This document shows positions 15,274 to 23,900 of a DNA stretch of 64,000 bases, piece after piece. A program made the position numbers and the translations under genes. Numbering within the stretch: position 1 is the stretch's first letter; the number at the start of each line of letters is the position of its first letter. Below the pieces are notes generated by a model. It saw only the letters and a list, made by a program, of their open reading frames with translations. It was not told the origin of the DNA and ran no database searches. Source of the DNA: an uncultured Ruminiclostridium sp. (GTDB taxonomy: Bacteria; Bacillota; Clostridia; Oscillospirales; Ruminococcaceae); contig CANRFO010000004.1 of the NCBI GenBank assembly GCA_947629925.1, positions 1 through 64,000 on the forward strand, given 5' to 3'.

Positions 15274-16584
15274 TTACGATTTAAGATTTCCCGTAGCAGG
15301 GTCATCCAAAAGCTTTCCGTCCTCTGAAAACCTTGAGCCGTGGCAAGGACAATCCCAGCTTTTTTCCGCGATGTTATATTTTAACGCACAGCCTAAATGG
15401 GGACAACGTTTTTTTCTGAAAGAAATCAGATTTGCGGTTGATGACGCTATGTTTACAAAAAGCTGAGGATGAATAATGCTTCGGGATGGAGAAAAAAGAG
15501 ACTCATAATCGTTTTTCCTGCCACATATCAAATCACATATAACACCTGCGGCGATCATAGATGAAGTCATTCCCCATTTGTTAAAGCCCGTGATAACATA
15601 TAAACCGTCAGTAGATGACGAATATTTTCCTATATAAGGTACTCCATCAAGCGTCATGCAGTCCTGAGCCGCCCAGTTATATTTTTCAGCAGACTGAGGA
15701 TAGTGTTCAAGTGCGAATGTGCGGAGTTCCTGCCAGTTTCCGCCTGATTTTCCGGTTTTGTGTCCTCCGCCACCAACAAGCAGTAAGTCTTTGAAGCTTC
15801 TGAAAGACATGCCGTTTTCTTCACCATCAACATACATTCCTTCCATATGCGGAGCATTTTCAAGAGCAATAACATATGAACGGCTTTGATACATTTTAAG
15901 AAAATATGAACCGTGTTTGTTCAAAAACGGAAAATGTGAAGCTATCACTATATTCTTTGCCGTAATTGTTCCGCTACCTGTTACCGCTTTATGCGGTTTC
16001 AGCTCACGAATAAATGTTTTTTCATATATATTCAGTTCAGACGCTATCTGAGAAAAGAATTTTATCGGATCAAACTGTGCCTGATTATTAAACTTTACTG
16101 CTCCTGCAGTTTCAAACGGAAGCTCCTCCGTATGGACAAATTCAGCGGGAAAAAGAAGCCTTCGCACAGATTCAAGCTCTTTTTCCAAAATTCTCCTGTT
16201 ATTCAGTGTATATACATATGAAGGAGCCTTTTCAAAATCACACGGATAAGTTTCAGATAAACGTCGGTACTGTTCAATTGCGTCCTGTCCGGCTTCAAGA
16301 TACAGCCCTGCCTTTTCATATCCGATCGTCTTTATTAACTTATGATATATAAGTCCGTGCTGAGATGTGATCTTTGCGGTAGTTCCACCTGTTTCTCCCG
16401 AAAGGATACGGTCTCCTTCAGTAAGAATATAATCTATTCCCCTTTGCTTCAAAAAATAGGCGCATAATATTCCTGCCGCCCCGCCGCCGATTATGAGGAC
16501 GTCGGTTTTTGCATCGCCATGAAGTGGTTCAAAAACAGGTATATTGTAGGTATCCTGCCACAAACGTTTCTGACATTGTTCCAT
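15274..16584 (-). CDS. FAD-dependent oxidoreductase fused to a Rieske [2Fe-2S] domain
   Basis: A 436-residue two-domain protein. Residues 30-360 form a DAO-type (D-amino-acid-oxidase-like) FAD fold with the dinucleotide motif GGGAAGILCAYFL near residue 32. Residues about 390-436 form a C-terminal Rieske centre with C394-P-H396 and C412-P-C-H415, the two-Cys two-His set that binds a [2Fe-2S] cluster. Proteins of this architecture occur in many bacteria without a settled substrate. The start at 16584 has AAAGGAG six bases upstream, better than the ATG seven codons earlier. It stands alone upstream of rlmN; I could not identify its promoter. Confidence 0.85.
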   Translation of the reverse strand: MEQCQKRLWQDTYNIPVFEPLHGDAKTDVLIIGGGAAGILCAYFLKQRGIDYILTEGDRILSGETGGTTAKITSQHGLIYHKLIKTIGYEKAGLYLEAGQDAIEQYRRLSETYPCDFEKAPSYVYTLNNRRILEKELESVRRLLFPAEFVHTEELPFETAGAVKFNNQAQFDPIKFFSQIASELNIYEKTFIRELKPHKAVTGSGTITAKNIVIASHFPFLNKHGSYFLKMYQSRSYVIALENAPHMEGMYVDGEENGMSFRSFKDLLLVGGGGHKTGKSGGNWQELRTFALEHYPQSAEKYNWAAQDCMTLDGVPYIGKYSSSTDGLYVITGFNKWGMTSSMIAAGVICDLICGRKNDYESLFSPSRSIIHPQLFVNIASSTANLISFRKKRCPHLGCALKYNIAEKSWDCPCHGSRFSEDGKLLDDPATGNLKS

Positions 16585-16674
16585 ATTCTGCTCCTTTAAA
16601 ATCATATTTCTGAAAGTTAGCTTTTGTATTTTTCAATAAAATATCATGTTTTTTAAAAAAGAGGTAAAAAGGAC

Positions 16675-16703
16675 TGGAAAAATAAAGAAGAATGTGATAT
16701 AAT
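16675..16703 (+). promoter_or_regulatory. Promoter of the small membrane peptide gene and pduL
   Basis: Exact TATAAT (16698-16703) with an extended -10 TGA and a weak -35 TGGAAA (16675-16680) at a 17-bp spacer. Transcription would start near 16710. Confidence 0.6.
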
Positions 16704-16734
16704 TTATTGAAGAATATAGAAAGGAGCGAATGAA

Positions 16735-16842
16735 ATGAAACAAAAGAACAGGGAAAAATGGCAGTTGGTTATAAAAATAGGCGCTTTTGTGCTGGCTGTT
16801 GTCATTGCTGTGGGTTATATTCTTTCATCGCTTCTTTACTGA
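16735..16842 (+). CDS. Small single-span membrane peptide (35 aa)
   Basis: An ATG with AAAGGAG ten bases upstream opens a 35-codon frame. It has a basic N-terminus (MKQKNREKW) and then one hydrophobic segment of about 20 residues (GAFVLAVVIAVGYILSSLL), ending in Tyr. This predicts a one-span membrane peptide with the N-terminus inside. It lies between an extended -10 promoter and pduL, 19 bases before the pduL start, so the two are very likely one transcript. I do not recognise a family, and no function is implied by sequence. Confidence 0.6.
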   Translation: MKQKNREKWQLVIKIGAFVLAVVIAVGYILSSLLY

Positions 16843-16861
16843 AAAATAAGGAGGAAAATGT

Positions 16862-17440
16862 ATGTCTAAGATTTTAGTTGAAACTTCAGCAAGACATGTA
16901 CATGTTACAAAAGAAACACTTGAAATCCTGTTTGGAAAAGGTCATGAACTTACAAAGAAAAAAGACCTTTCTCAGCCCGGTCAGTTTGCATGTGAGGAAA
17001 GAATAACAGTCGTAGGTCCTAAAAAAACTTTGCCTAATGTTTCCATTCTTGGACCTTGCCGCAGCGCAGATCAGGTCGAACTGTCCGCCACAGACGCACG
17101 CTCTATCGGTCTTCCTATTTTTATAAGAGAAAGCGGAGATATTGCAGGAACTCCCGGCTGTAAGCTTATAGGCCCCTGCGGAGAGGTTGATATAAAAGAA
17201 GGCGTTATAGTTGCTAAGCGTCACATTCACCTGGTTCCTGAAACCGCAGAAAAACTGGGCGTTAAGAATAAGGACAATGTATGGGTAAAAATCTCTACCC
17301 CTGAACGTTCTGCTATCCTTGGTGATGTTGTTATCAGAGTAAGCGAAAACTTTGCTGATGCAATGCACATTGATACAGATGAATCCAATGCAATAGGAGC
17401 AACACCTGAACTTTACGGTGAAATTATAAAAGAATTATAA
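16862..17440 (+). CDS. pduL: PduL-type phosphate acyltransferase
   Basis: A 192-residue PduL family enzyme that interconverts acyl-CoA and acyl phosphate (acetyl-CoA to acetyl phosphate in fermenters). Both halves of the duplicated beta-barrel carry the zinc-binding His motifs, SARHVHV near residue 8 and AKRHIHLV near 121. GPCRSADQVE and GDIAGTPG are also family-typical. There is no N-terminal encapsulation peptide, so it is probably the free cytoplasmic form and not a microcompartment enzyme. With PFOR it would allow ATP formation through acetate kinase, which is not in the window. AGGAGG lies just upstream of the ATG. A bidirectional terminator follows. Confidence 0.92.
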   Translation: MSKILVETSARHVHVTKETLEILFGKGHELTKKKDLSQPGQFACEERITVVGPKKTLPNVSILGPCRSADQVELSATDARSIGLPIFIRESGDIAGTPGCKLIGPCGEVDIKEGVIVAKRHIHLVPETAEKLGVKNKDNVWVKISTPERSAILGDVVIRVSENFADAMHIDTDESNAIGATPELYGEIIKEL

Positions 17441-17445
17441 AAATG

Positions 17446-17477
17446 ATAAACAGGCGGCTTTTTAACCGCCTGTTTAT
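17446..17477. terminator. Bidirectional terminator between pduL and ytaF
   Basis: A perfect 12-bp stem ATAAACAGGCGG (17446-17457) pairs with CCGCCTGTTTAT (17466-17477). T-rich flanks follow on either strand. It sits between two convergent genes. Confidence 0.85.
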
Positions 17478-17480
17478 TAT

Positions 17481-18008
17481 TTAAAATAATTTGATCACTG
17501 CAATAAGCATTATTACCACTCCTCCGATTTTTTGAATAAATGCTGGTGCGCGTCGGTTCAATTTAAGTCCTGCCAAATTTCCTATGAATATAGTAAAAAA
17601 TGTGACCATCGGAGCAATAATCATGAGCAAAACAATTCCGTCATCTTCGGCAAGACCTGCGCCAAAACCTGCCGCTATTCCGTCCATAGACATTGATATA
17701 GCAAAAAGGACTGATTTTGTAAACGACAGCTTTTCAGGCTGCTTAGCCTCAGGCTTTTGAAAAAATTTTATAAATCCTGTGATAAACAGTATCAGAAAGC
17801 TCCCTAAGACGGTTAAAAATTTCGGTATGTATTGTTCTGCAAAATCTGCAAGAATCACAGATACAACAAGAAAGCCACTGCATATTATGCTGATGATTAG
17901 CGTGTGTAAAAAGCTTATCTTCATTCCACAAATCCCATAGCTTACAGCCGCTGCAAACGAGTCAACCGACAGCGCTGCCGTAAGCAAAAGAACTTCTATA
18001 AATAACAA
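17481..18008 (-). CDS. ytaF: YtaF/MntP-like multi-span membrane protein
   Basis: A 175-residue membrane protein with about six hydrophobic spans and the duplicated motif of the MntP/YtaF family: ALSVDSFAAAVSYG near residue 12 and ISMSMDGIAAGFGAG near 107, each with a conserved Asp inside a span. MntP members export manganese; YtaF members are linked to sporulation. The motif pattern and short length fit YtaF better, but I cannot exclude ion export. The start codon is TTG (18006-18008). Its AAGGGGG binding site lies in the 3' arm of a terminator-like hairpin, so translation may depend on how that hairpin folds. Confidence 0.75.
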   Translation of the reverse strand: MLFIEVLLLTAALSVDSFAAAVSYGICGMKISFLHTLIISIICSGFLVVSVILADFAEQYIPKFLTVLGSFLILFITGFIKFFQKPEAKQPEKLSFTKSVLFAISMSMDGIAAGFGAGLAEDDGIVLLMIIAPMVTFFTIFIGNLAGLKLNRRAPAFIQKIGGVVIMLIAVIKLF

Positions 18009-18009
18009 G

Positions 18010-18049
18010 AAAATCCCCCTTGAGCAGAATATGCCGCAAGGGGGATTTT
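18010..18049 (-). terminator. Terminator-like hairpin that contains the ytaF ribosome-binding site
   Basis: A perfect 13-bp stem pairs AAAATCCCCCTTG (18010-18022) with CAAGGGGGATTTT (18037-18049), loop 14 bases. On the minus strand it follows the histidine phosphatase stop at once and ends in TTTT, so it looks like that operon's terminator. The 3' arm includes AAGGGGG, which is the only ribosome-binding site for the TTG start of ytaF six bases later. Confidence 0.75.
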
Positions 18050-18050
18050 G

Positions 18051-18728
18051 TTACTTTGTCAGCAGCTCTTCCTGATCTCCCCACCACATCTTATGCGGAG
18101 CAAGCTCAGGGTCATTGTTTATATGAGAACAATCATTTATAAAAATTTCAGTCGAATTAAAATGTTCATCAAAAGAATAACAGCTTATGGCTGTGTTATC
18201 AAGCCAAGGACAGGAGTCGATCTCAGACAACGGGAGCCCACGAAGAAAACAGCAGAGATTTCTTAAAGCACAGCCATGTGAAACTATAAGAATAGACTTG
18301 CCTTGATTTTCACGCACTATTTTCATTACGCCTCTGCTCACACGGTCGTACACCTGACGCATTGATTCGCCTGTTTCAGTTTTGAAATTCGGAAAATCAT
18401 TTTCCCAAGCGGGATATGTAGAAGGGAAAAGAGAAGCAAGCTCATTCCACTTGTGTCCGTCCATTTCACCCCCATCTATCTCTGCAAATGCTTCATCGGG
18501 AATTATCCGCACATTATGAAAACGATTTGCCGCCTGAGCAGTTTTAAACGCTCTTTTTAAAGGAGAAGAATATATTATGTCAAACGGAATTTCCTTGCAG
18601 CGCTCGGCTAAACAGTCAAGCTGACGCTCACCCTTTGGAGTGATGTCACAGTCTATCCTGCCCTGAAATATCTCGGTGATGTTTCCTTCCGCCTCACAGT
18701 GCCTGATAAGATATAATGTTGTCACCAT
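18051..18728 (-). CDS. Histidine phosphatase family protein
   Basis: A 225-residue member of the phosphoglycerate-mutase-like (histidine phosphatase) superfamily. The catalytic motif LIRHCEAEGN is at residues 7-16 (phospho-His10, with RHCE in place of the common RHGE). The second His is in IVSHGCALR near residue 163, and the Arg and Glu of SSPLKRA and FAEIDGGEMDG are present. These enzymes remove phosphate from sugars, nucleotides or cofactors; a substrate is not evident. Its ATG overlaps the pyrD stop (ATGGTGA), so it is translationally coupled to the pyrimidine operon, which hints at a nucleotide-related phosphoester. The strong hairpin right after the stop ends the operon. Confidence 0.85.
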   Translation of the reverse strand: MVTTLYLIRHCEAEGNITEIFQGRIDCDITPKGERQLDCLAERCKEIPFDIIYSSPLKRAFKTAQAANRFHNVRIIPDEAFAEIDGGEMDGHKWNELASLFPSTYPAWENDFPNFKTETGESMRQVYDRVSRGVMKIVRENQGKSILIVSHGCALRNLCCFLRGLPLSEIDSCPWLDNTAISCYSFDEHFNSTEIFINDCSHINNDPELAPHKMWWGDQEELLTK

Positions 18729-19636
18729 GGCTGAACAGTTCCTACTATTTCTTCAAGAGAATCCAAATTATTGTCCTCCATATACTTTTCAAGTCCGTCA
18801 ATGACTTTGAGAGGAGAATACGGGTCGGTAAATATAGCCGTTCCCATTTGTATCGCTTTTGCTCCCGCCATCATCACTTCTATTGCGTCGGCAGCGGTGG
18901 TTATTCCGCCCATTCCGACAACATCAATATCAACAGCATTTGCTACCTGCCACACCATTCTTAACGCCACGGGAAAAACAGCAGGTCCCGAAAAACCGCC
19001 GACATTATTTTTCAGGATAGGACGACGCGTTTTTATATCTATTCTCATACCGAGAAGAGTATTTATCAGGGAAAGACAATCTGCGCCCTCAGCTTCAACA
19101 GCTTTGGCAATATCAACAATGTTAGTCACATTAGGCGTCAGCTTTACCATAAGAGGCTTTTTAGTGACGGCACGAACGGTTTTTGTGACTGAGGCGGCAC
19201 CCTCGCAGGTAATGCCCCAGCTTGCGCCACCCTGTTTTACATTTGGGCATGAAATGTTAAGCTCTATCATATCAACATTTGTGCCGTCAAGGCGTTCCAC
19301 CGCCTGTTTATAATCATCAAGAGTTGCTCCTGCGATATTTGCGATGATTACGTTCCCGTCCTTTTTTAATTGAGGGAGATAGCCTGTAATGAACATATCT
19401 ATCCCGGGATTTTGAAGCCCTACGGAATTTAGCATTCCCGCAGGAGTTTCTGCGATCCTCGGAGCGGGATTTCCGTTTCTAGGTTCCAATGTAGTTCCCT
19501 TACATGAAATTCCGCCAAGTTTATTGAGCGGATATAAGTCGGTGTAATCCTGACCGAAGCCGTAAGTTCCCGATGCAGCTATGACGGGGTTTGGAAACCT
19601 TACTCCCGCTACCGTAACAGAAAGATCCTTGCTCAC
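18722..19636 (-). CDS. pyrD: Dihydroorotate dehydrogenase, type 1B catalytic subunit
   Basis: A 304-residue FMN TIM-barrel enzyme oxidising dihydroorotate to orotate. The active-site loop NISCPNVKQGG near residue 128 has the Cys base typical of class 1. The FMN-phosphate site GMGGITTAADAIEVMMAGA is near residue 240. Because pyrK directly precedes it, the enzyme is the type 1B heterotetramer that passes electrons to NAD+. The start is GTG (19634-19636), overlapping the pyrK stop as GTGA, with GAGGAGG a few bases upstream inside pyrK. Coupled translation should keep the subunits equal. Confidence 0.95.
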   Translation of the reverse strand: MSKDLSVTVAGVRFPNPVIAASGTYGFGQDYTDLYPLNKLGGISCKGTTLEPRNGNPAPRIAETPAGMLNSVGLQNPGIDMFITGYLPQLKKDGNVIIANIAGATLDDYKQAVERLDGTNVDMIELNISCPNVKQGGASWGITCEGAASVTKTVRAVTKKPLMVKLTPNVTNIVDIAKAVEAEGADCLSLINTLLGMRIDIKTRRPILKNNVGGFSGPAVFPVALRMVWQVANAVDIDVVGMGGITTAADAIEVMMAGAKAIQMGTAIFTDPYSPLKVIDGLEKYMEDNNLDSLEEIVGTVQPW

Positions 19637-20415
19637 AGTACCACCTCCTCGGCTTTAAAAACAGGACCGTCCTTGCAAACACGCAGGACAAAATCTCTGC
19701 CGCCTTTTCTTATATTGCAGGCACAGCCTACACAAGCCCCGACGCCGCACGCCATTCGCTGCTCCAGAGATACTTCGCAGGGAATGTTATACACCCTTGC
19801 GGTATTTATAACGGCTTTAAGCATAGGAGTAGGACCACAGGCATATATCATAGCGGCCTTTCCCTTTTCAAGCTCTTCTATCAAGGGAAAAGTTACCAGT
19901 CCCTTTTCGCCGTAGCTGCCATCGTCTGTGCAAACGGCAGTTTCTGCGCCCACACGTTTAAAATCCTCTTCAAGGATAACTCTGCCTTTACTGCGAAATC
20001 CGAGAACAGCTTTTACTTTATTCTTATCTTTATATTCCGCCGCAGTTCCCAGCATAGGAGGAACGCCTATTCCTCCTCCTACAACGATCACCGTCTTATC
20101 GGAAGAAAGCTCCTTAATAGTGAAGCCGTTTCCAAGCGGAGCTATCATATCCATTTTATCACCGACTTCAAGCTGTGACAGTTTATCTGTACCCGCACCG
20201 CGAACCTCAAATACGATTCGTAGAGTTCCTTCTTTTTTATCTATTTCACATATTGAAATAGGGCGGCGCAGGGTATAGCCTTCGGCTTTTATATGGACAA
20301 ACTGCCCCGATTTTGCAGAAGATACGGGTTCAGGACAGTGAATAATATATGAAAAAATTCCGTCGGCTATTTCTTCCTTTTTTAATATAGTATAACTGTC
20401 GCAATAAAACGCCAT
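19633..20415 (-). CDS. pyrK: Dihydroorotate dehydrogenase electron-transfer subunit
   Basis: A 260-residue flavoprotein of the ferredoxin reductase type that moves electrons from PyrD's FMN through FAD and a [2Fe-2S] cluster to NAD+. The FAD-binding region LRRPISICEI is near residue 55 and the nucleotide-binding GGGIGVPPM near 108. The four cluster cysteines are in the C-terminal CGVGACVGCAC ... VCKDGP segment, about residues 223-250. It overlaps the preceding membrane-protein gene by one base and pyrD by four. Confidence 0.95.
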   Translation of the reverse strand: MAFYCDSYTILKKEEIADGIFSYIIHCPEPVSSAKSGQFVHIKAEGYTLRRPISICEIDKKEGTLRIVFEVRGAGTDKLSQLEVGDKMDMIAPLGNGFTIKELSSDKTVIVVGGGIGVPPMLGTAAEYKDKNKVKAVLGFRSKGRVILEEDFKRVGAETAVCTDDGSYGEKGLVTFPLIEELEKGKAAMIYACGPTPMLKAVINTARVYNIPCEVSLEQRMACGVGACVGCACNIRKGGRDFVLRVCKDGPVFKAEEVVL

Positions 20416-20945
20416 TATTGTTTCTCCTTTTCAGTTTCACTTTGAGGTTGGATTCTCTTCACTCTGTCTACCGCAAAATAGATAATTATGCCTGCAAGAA
20501 TTAAATCGAAAAAAAACTGCGGGGTTATCAAACGGTCATAAGCAGCTCTCATTATATTCTGATGGATGCACATCCCCTCAAATACTGCCAGAAGGGCTGG
20601 TATTCTCAGGCAGGTTATGGATGTTATGACAATATCACTGTATTTTTGTGCATTCGTTTCATTTACGATATATTTTTTCGGCATTTTTCGGGGCAGATAT
20701 ATCATAAGAAGAGATACGGCTATAACTGCGGCGGATATAACTATCCAGATGATATTCCACTGCCATACGACCAGACCGTCGATCTCGCTGTTTGTGCTTG
20801 TAATAAGACTGTTCATAGAGTTTATAAAATCCCCGAAGGACAGGACACACTGAACAGTAGCAATAAAAATTATTACAGCAACAGCGTCAAGGACCATTTG
20901 CAGAACAGTATAATTTCGTTTTACCTTTAATGTACCTATTTTCAT
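20415..20945 (-). CDS. Uncharacterised four-span membrane protein inside the pyr operon
   Basis: A 176-residue protein with about four hydrophobic segments (near residues 17-37, 62-84, 105-125 and 143-163) and a charged C-terminal tail ending SETEKEKQ. I recognise no family. It lies between carB and pyrK, 19 bases from carB and overlapping pyrK's ATG by one base, so it is firmly inside the pyrimidine operon. By position it could be a transporter, a membrane anchor or an unrelated passenger; the sequence does not show known substrate-binding motifs. Confidence 0.7.
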   Translation of the reverse strand: MKIGTLKVKRNYTVLQMVLDAVAVIIFIATVQCVLSFGDFINSMNSLITSTNSEIDGLVVWQWNIIWIVISAAVIAVSLLMIYLPRKMPKKYIVNETNAQKYSDIVITSITCLRIPALLAVFEGMCIHQNIMRAAYDRLITPQFFFDLILAGIIIYFAVDRVKRIQPQSETEKEKQ

Positions 20946-20964
20946 TTTAAGACCATTTCACCAA

Positions 20965-23900
20965 TCAGATTTTAGTTATATCGACCATTTCAACATCGTC
21001 AATTGATTTATGCATTTCAAGGCAGGATGCCAAAGCGTTTGCAGTGTCGATCGAAGTCATGCAGGCAATTGAACGTTCTACCGCTTTTCTTCTCATTTTA
21101 ACACTGTCACGGGCAGGGTCGCGTCCTGTTTCCGAGGTGGATATAACATAACTTATTTTTCCGCTCTCAAGGAGAGATATAACATTAGGCTCCTTATGCT
21201 CATTTATGCGGTAGGTAAAGTTGGTGGCTATCATATTTCTGTTAAGGAGCGAAGCGGTGCCACTAGTGGCATAGATATCAAATCCCAACGCTTCAAAACG
21301 GCTGGCAAGGTCAATTATTTCAGGTTTATCCTGATTCCTCACCGAGAAAAGCACACCGCCCTCGTACTGCATTTTAAAGCCTGCGGCGATAAGTCCCTTG
21401 TAAAGTGCCTCGGAAAACGTCCTCGCTATGCCGAGACATTCACCTGTGGATTTCATTTCAGGTCCAAGCTGCGTGTCAACGTCGTGGAGCTTTTCAAAGC
21501 TGAATACAGGGACTTTTACCGCTACATAATCGCCTACGGGATAAAGTCCGCTTGAATAACCCTGCTCCTTCAGCGAATGACCAAGCATAATCTTAGTAGC
21601 GATATCTACCATAGGAACACCTGTCACCTTGCTGATGTAAGGTACAGTCCTGGAAGAACGTGGGTTTACCTCAATCACATAGACCTGATGATTATATACA
21701 ACATATTGGATATTTACAAGTCCGATAACATTAAGGGCTTTTGCAAGGCGCTCAGTGTAAGTTATGATGACCTTTTTCACGCGCTCACTGAGAGTCTGAG
21801 CAGGATATACTGAAATACTGTCGCCGCTGTGTACGCCTGCACGCTCGATATGCTCCATTATTCCCGGGATAAGGAAATCGGTGCCGTCGCAGATAGCGTC
21901 TACTTCAACTTCCGTTCCCATCATATATTTGTCGATAAGTACAGGATTTTCCAGCTTATGTGAAGTAATTATTTTCATATACTCAATAACATCACTGTCA
22001 GCATTTGCTATTATCATATTCTGACCGCCAAGCACATATGAAGGACGAAGCAGAACGGGATAGCCAAGTTCATTTGCTGCGGCTAAAGCCTCTTCAACAG
22101 TGAATACCGTTTCACCTGCGGGGCGGGGAATGTCGCATTTTTCAAGAAGCTCGTCAAACAGTTCTCTGTCCTCGGCGGCGTCTATGCTTTCAGCACAGGT
22201 TCCCATGATGTTTGCGCCTATCTCCTGCAAGTGCTTTGTGAGTTTTATAGCCGTCTGTCCTCCAAACTGAACTACCACGCCGTCAGGCTTTTCAGTAGCG
22301 ATAAGGCTATCAACATCTTCAAATGTAAGAGGGTCAAAGTAAAGTCGGTCTCCTGTATCAAAGTCGGTGGATACGGTTTCGGGGTTATTGTTGCAAAGTA
22401 TCGCCTCACAACCAAGCTCTTTCAGCGCCCATACACAGTGGACTGAACAGTAATCAAACTCGATTCCCTGTCCTATTCTTATAGGACCTGAACCGAAAAC
22501 AAGTACTTTTTTCTTGTCAGTTGGGTGCTGCTGTAAAAATTCTTCGGCTTCGTTCTCCTCATCATATGTGCTGTAAAAATAAGGAGTTTCAGCGGAAAAT
22601 TCCGCAGCGCAGGTGTCTACCATCTTGTAAACTGCGTGACGCTTTTTAATTCCCCACTCCTCAAGCGATTTTCCTGAAATAGACTCTATAGACTTGTCAA
22701 GATAGCAATATTTCTTTGCGGTTTCGTATTTTTCCTGAGTCAAAATGCCGTCAGAAAGCCAATCCTCAAGCTCCTTAAGATTTTTCAGCTTGCTGACAAA
22801 CCACTTGTCTATCTTAGTGATCTCGCATATCGTATCAACGGAAATTCCGCGCTTTAAAGCCTCAAACACACAGAAGGAACGGTCAACGTCTATATCATGG
22901 AGTTTTTCCAACACTTCCTCATTGGTAAGAGTTGTAAATGTTTTTTTGCGCATAGTGTCCATTCCAAGCTCAATTGAGCGGACAGCTTTCATCATTGCCG
23001 CCTCAAAGCTGGTGCCTATCGCCATTATCTCGCCTGTGGCTTTCATCTGTGTGCCAAGTGTCTTCTTTGCGTATACAAATTTATCAAAAGGCCATTTGGG
23101 GAATTTTACAACTACATAGTCAAGAGCGGGCTCAAAGCAGGCGTAAGTCTTGCCCGTGACCTGATTGACTATTTCGTCAAGAGAATAGCCTATCGCTATT
23201 CTTGTAGCGACCTTTGCTATGGGGTAGCCTGTCGCTTTTGACGCCAATGCAGACGAACGGCTTACACGGGGATTTACTTCTATTACTGCATATTCAAAGC
23301 TGTCGGGATTTAATGCAAACTGACAGTTGCAGCCGCCCTCGACTTTTAACGCCTGAATTATGTTCAAGGCGGCTGTACGGAGCATTTGATATTCCTTATC
23401 CGCAAGAGTTACAGCAGGGGCTATAACTATGCTGTCGCCTGTGTGTACGCCTACGGGGTCAAAGTTTTCCATAGAACAAACGGTTATAACATTACCCTTT
23501 GCGTCACGAATAACTTCAAACTCTATTTCTTTCCAGCCGCTTATACAGCGTTCAACAAGTATCTGATGTATCGGGGACATTCTCAGTCCGTTTATAGCTA
23601 TCTCGTGAAGCTCGTCAGCGTTGTTCGCTATGCCGCCGCCTGTTCCTCCCAAGGTAAATGCGGGGCGGACTATAACGGGATAACCTATCTCGTTATTGGC
23701 AAAATCCATTGCGTCCTCCAAGGTTTCCACTACCTTTGAGGGGATACATGGCTCACCTATTTCCTCCATTGTATCTTTAAACGCCTGTCTGTCCTCTGCC
23801 TTGTGTATTGTGAGAGGGTCGGCGCCAAGCAGCTTTACATTATGGCTCTCCAAAAATCCCTCTTCAGCAAGCTGCATTGAAAGGGTAAGACCTGTCTGTC

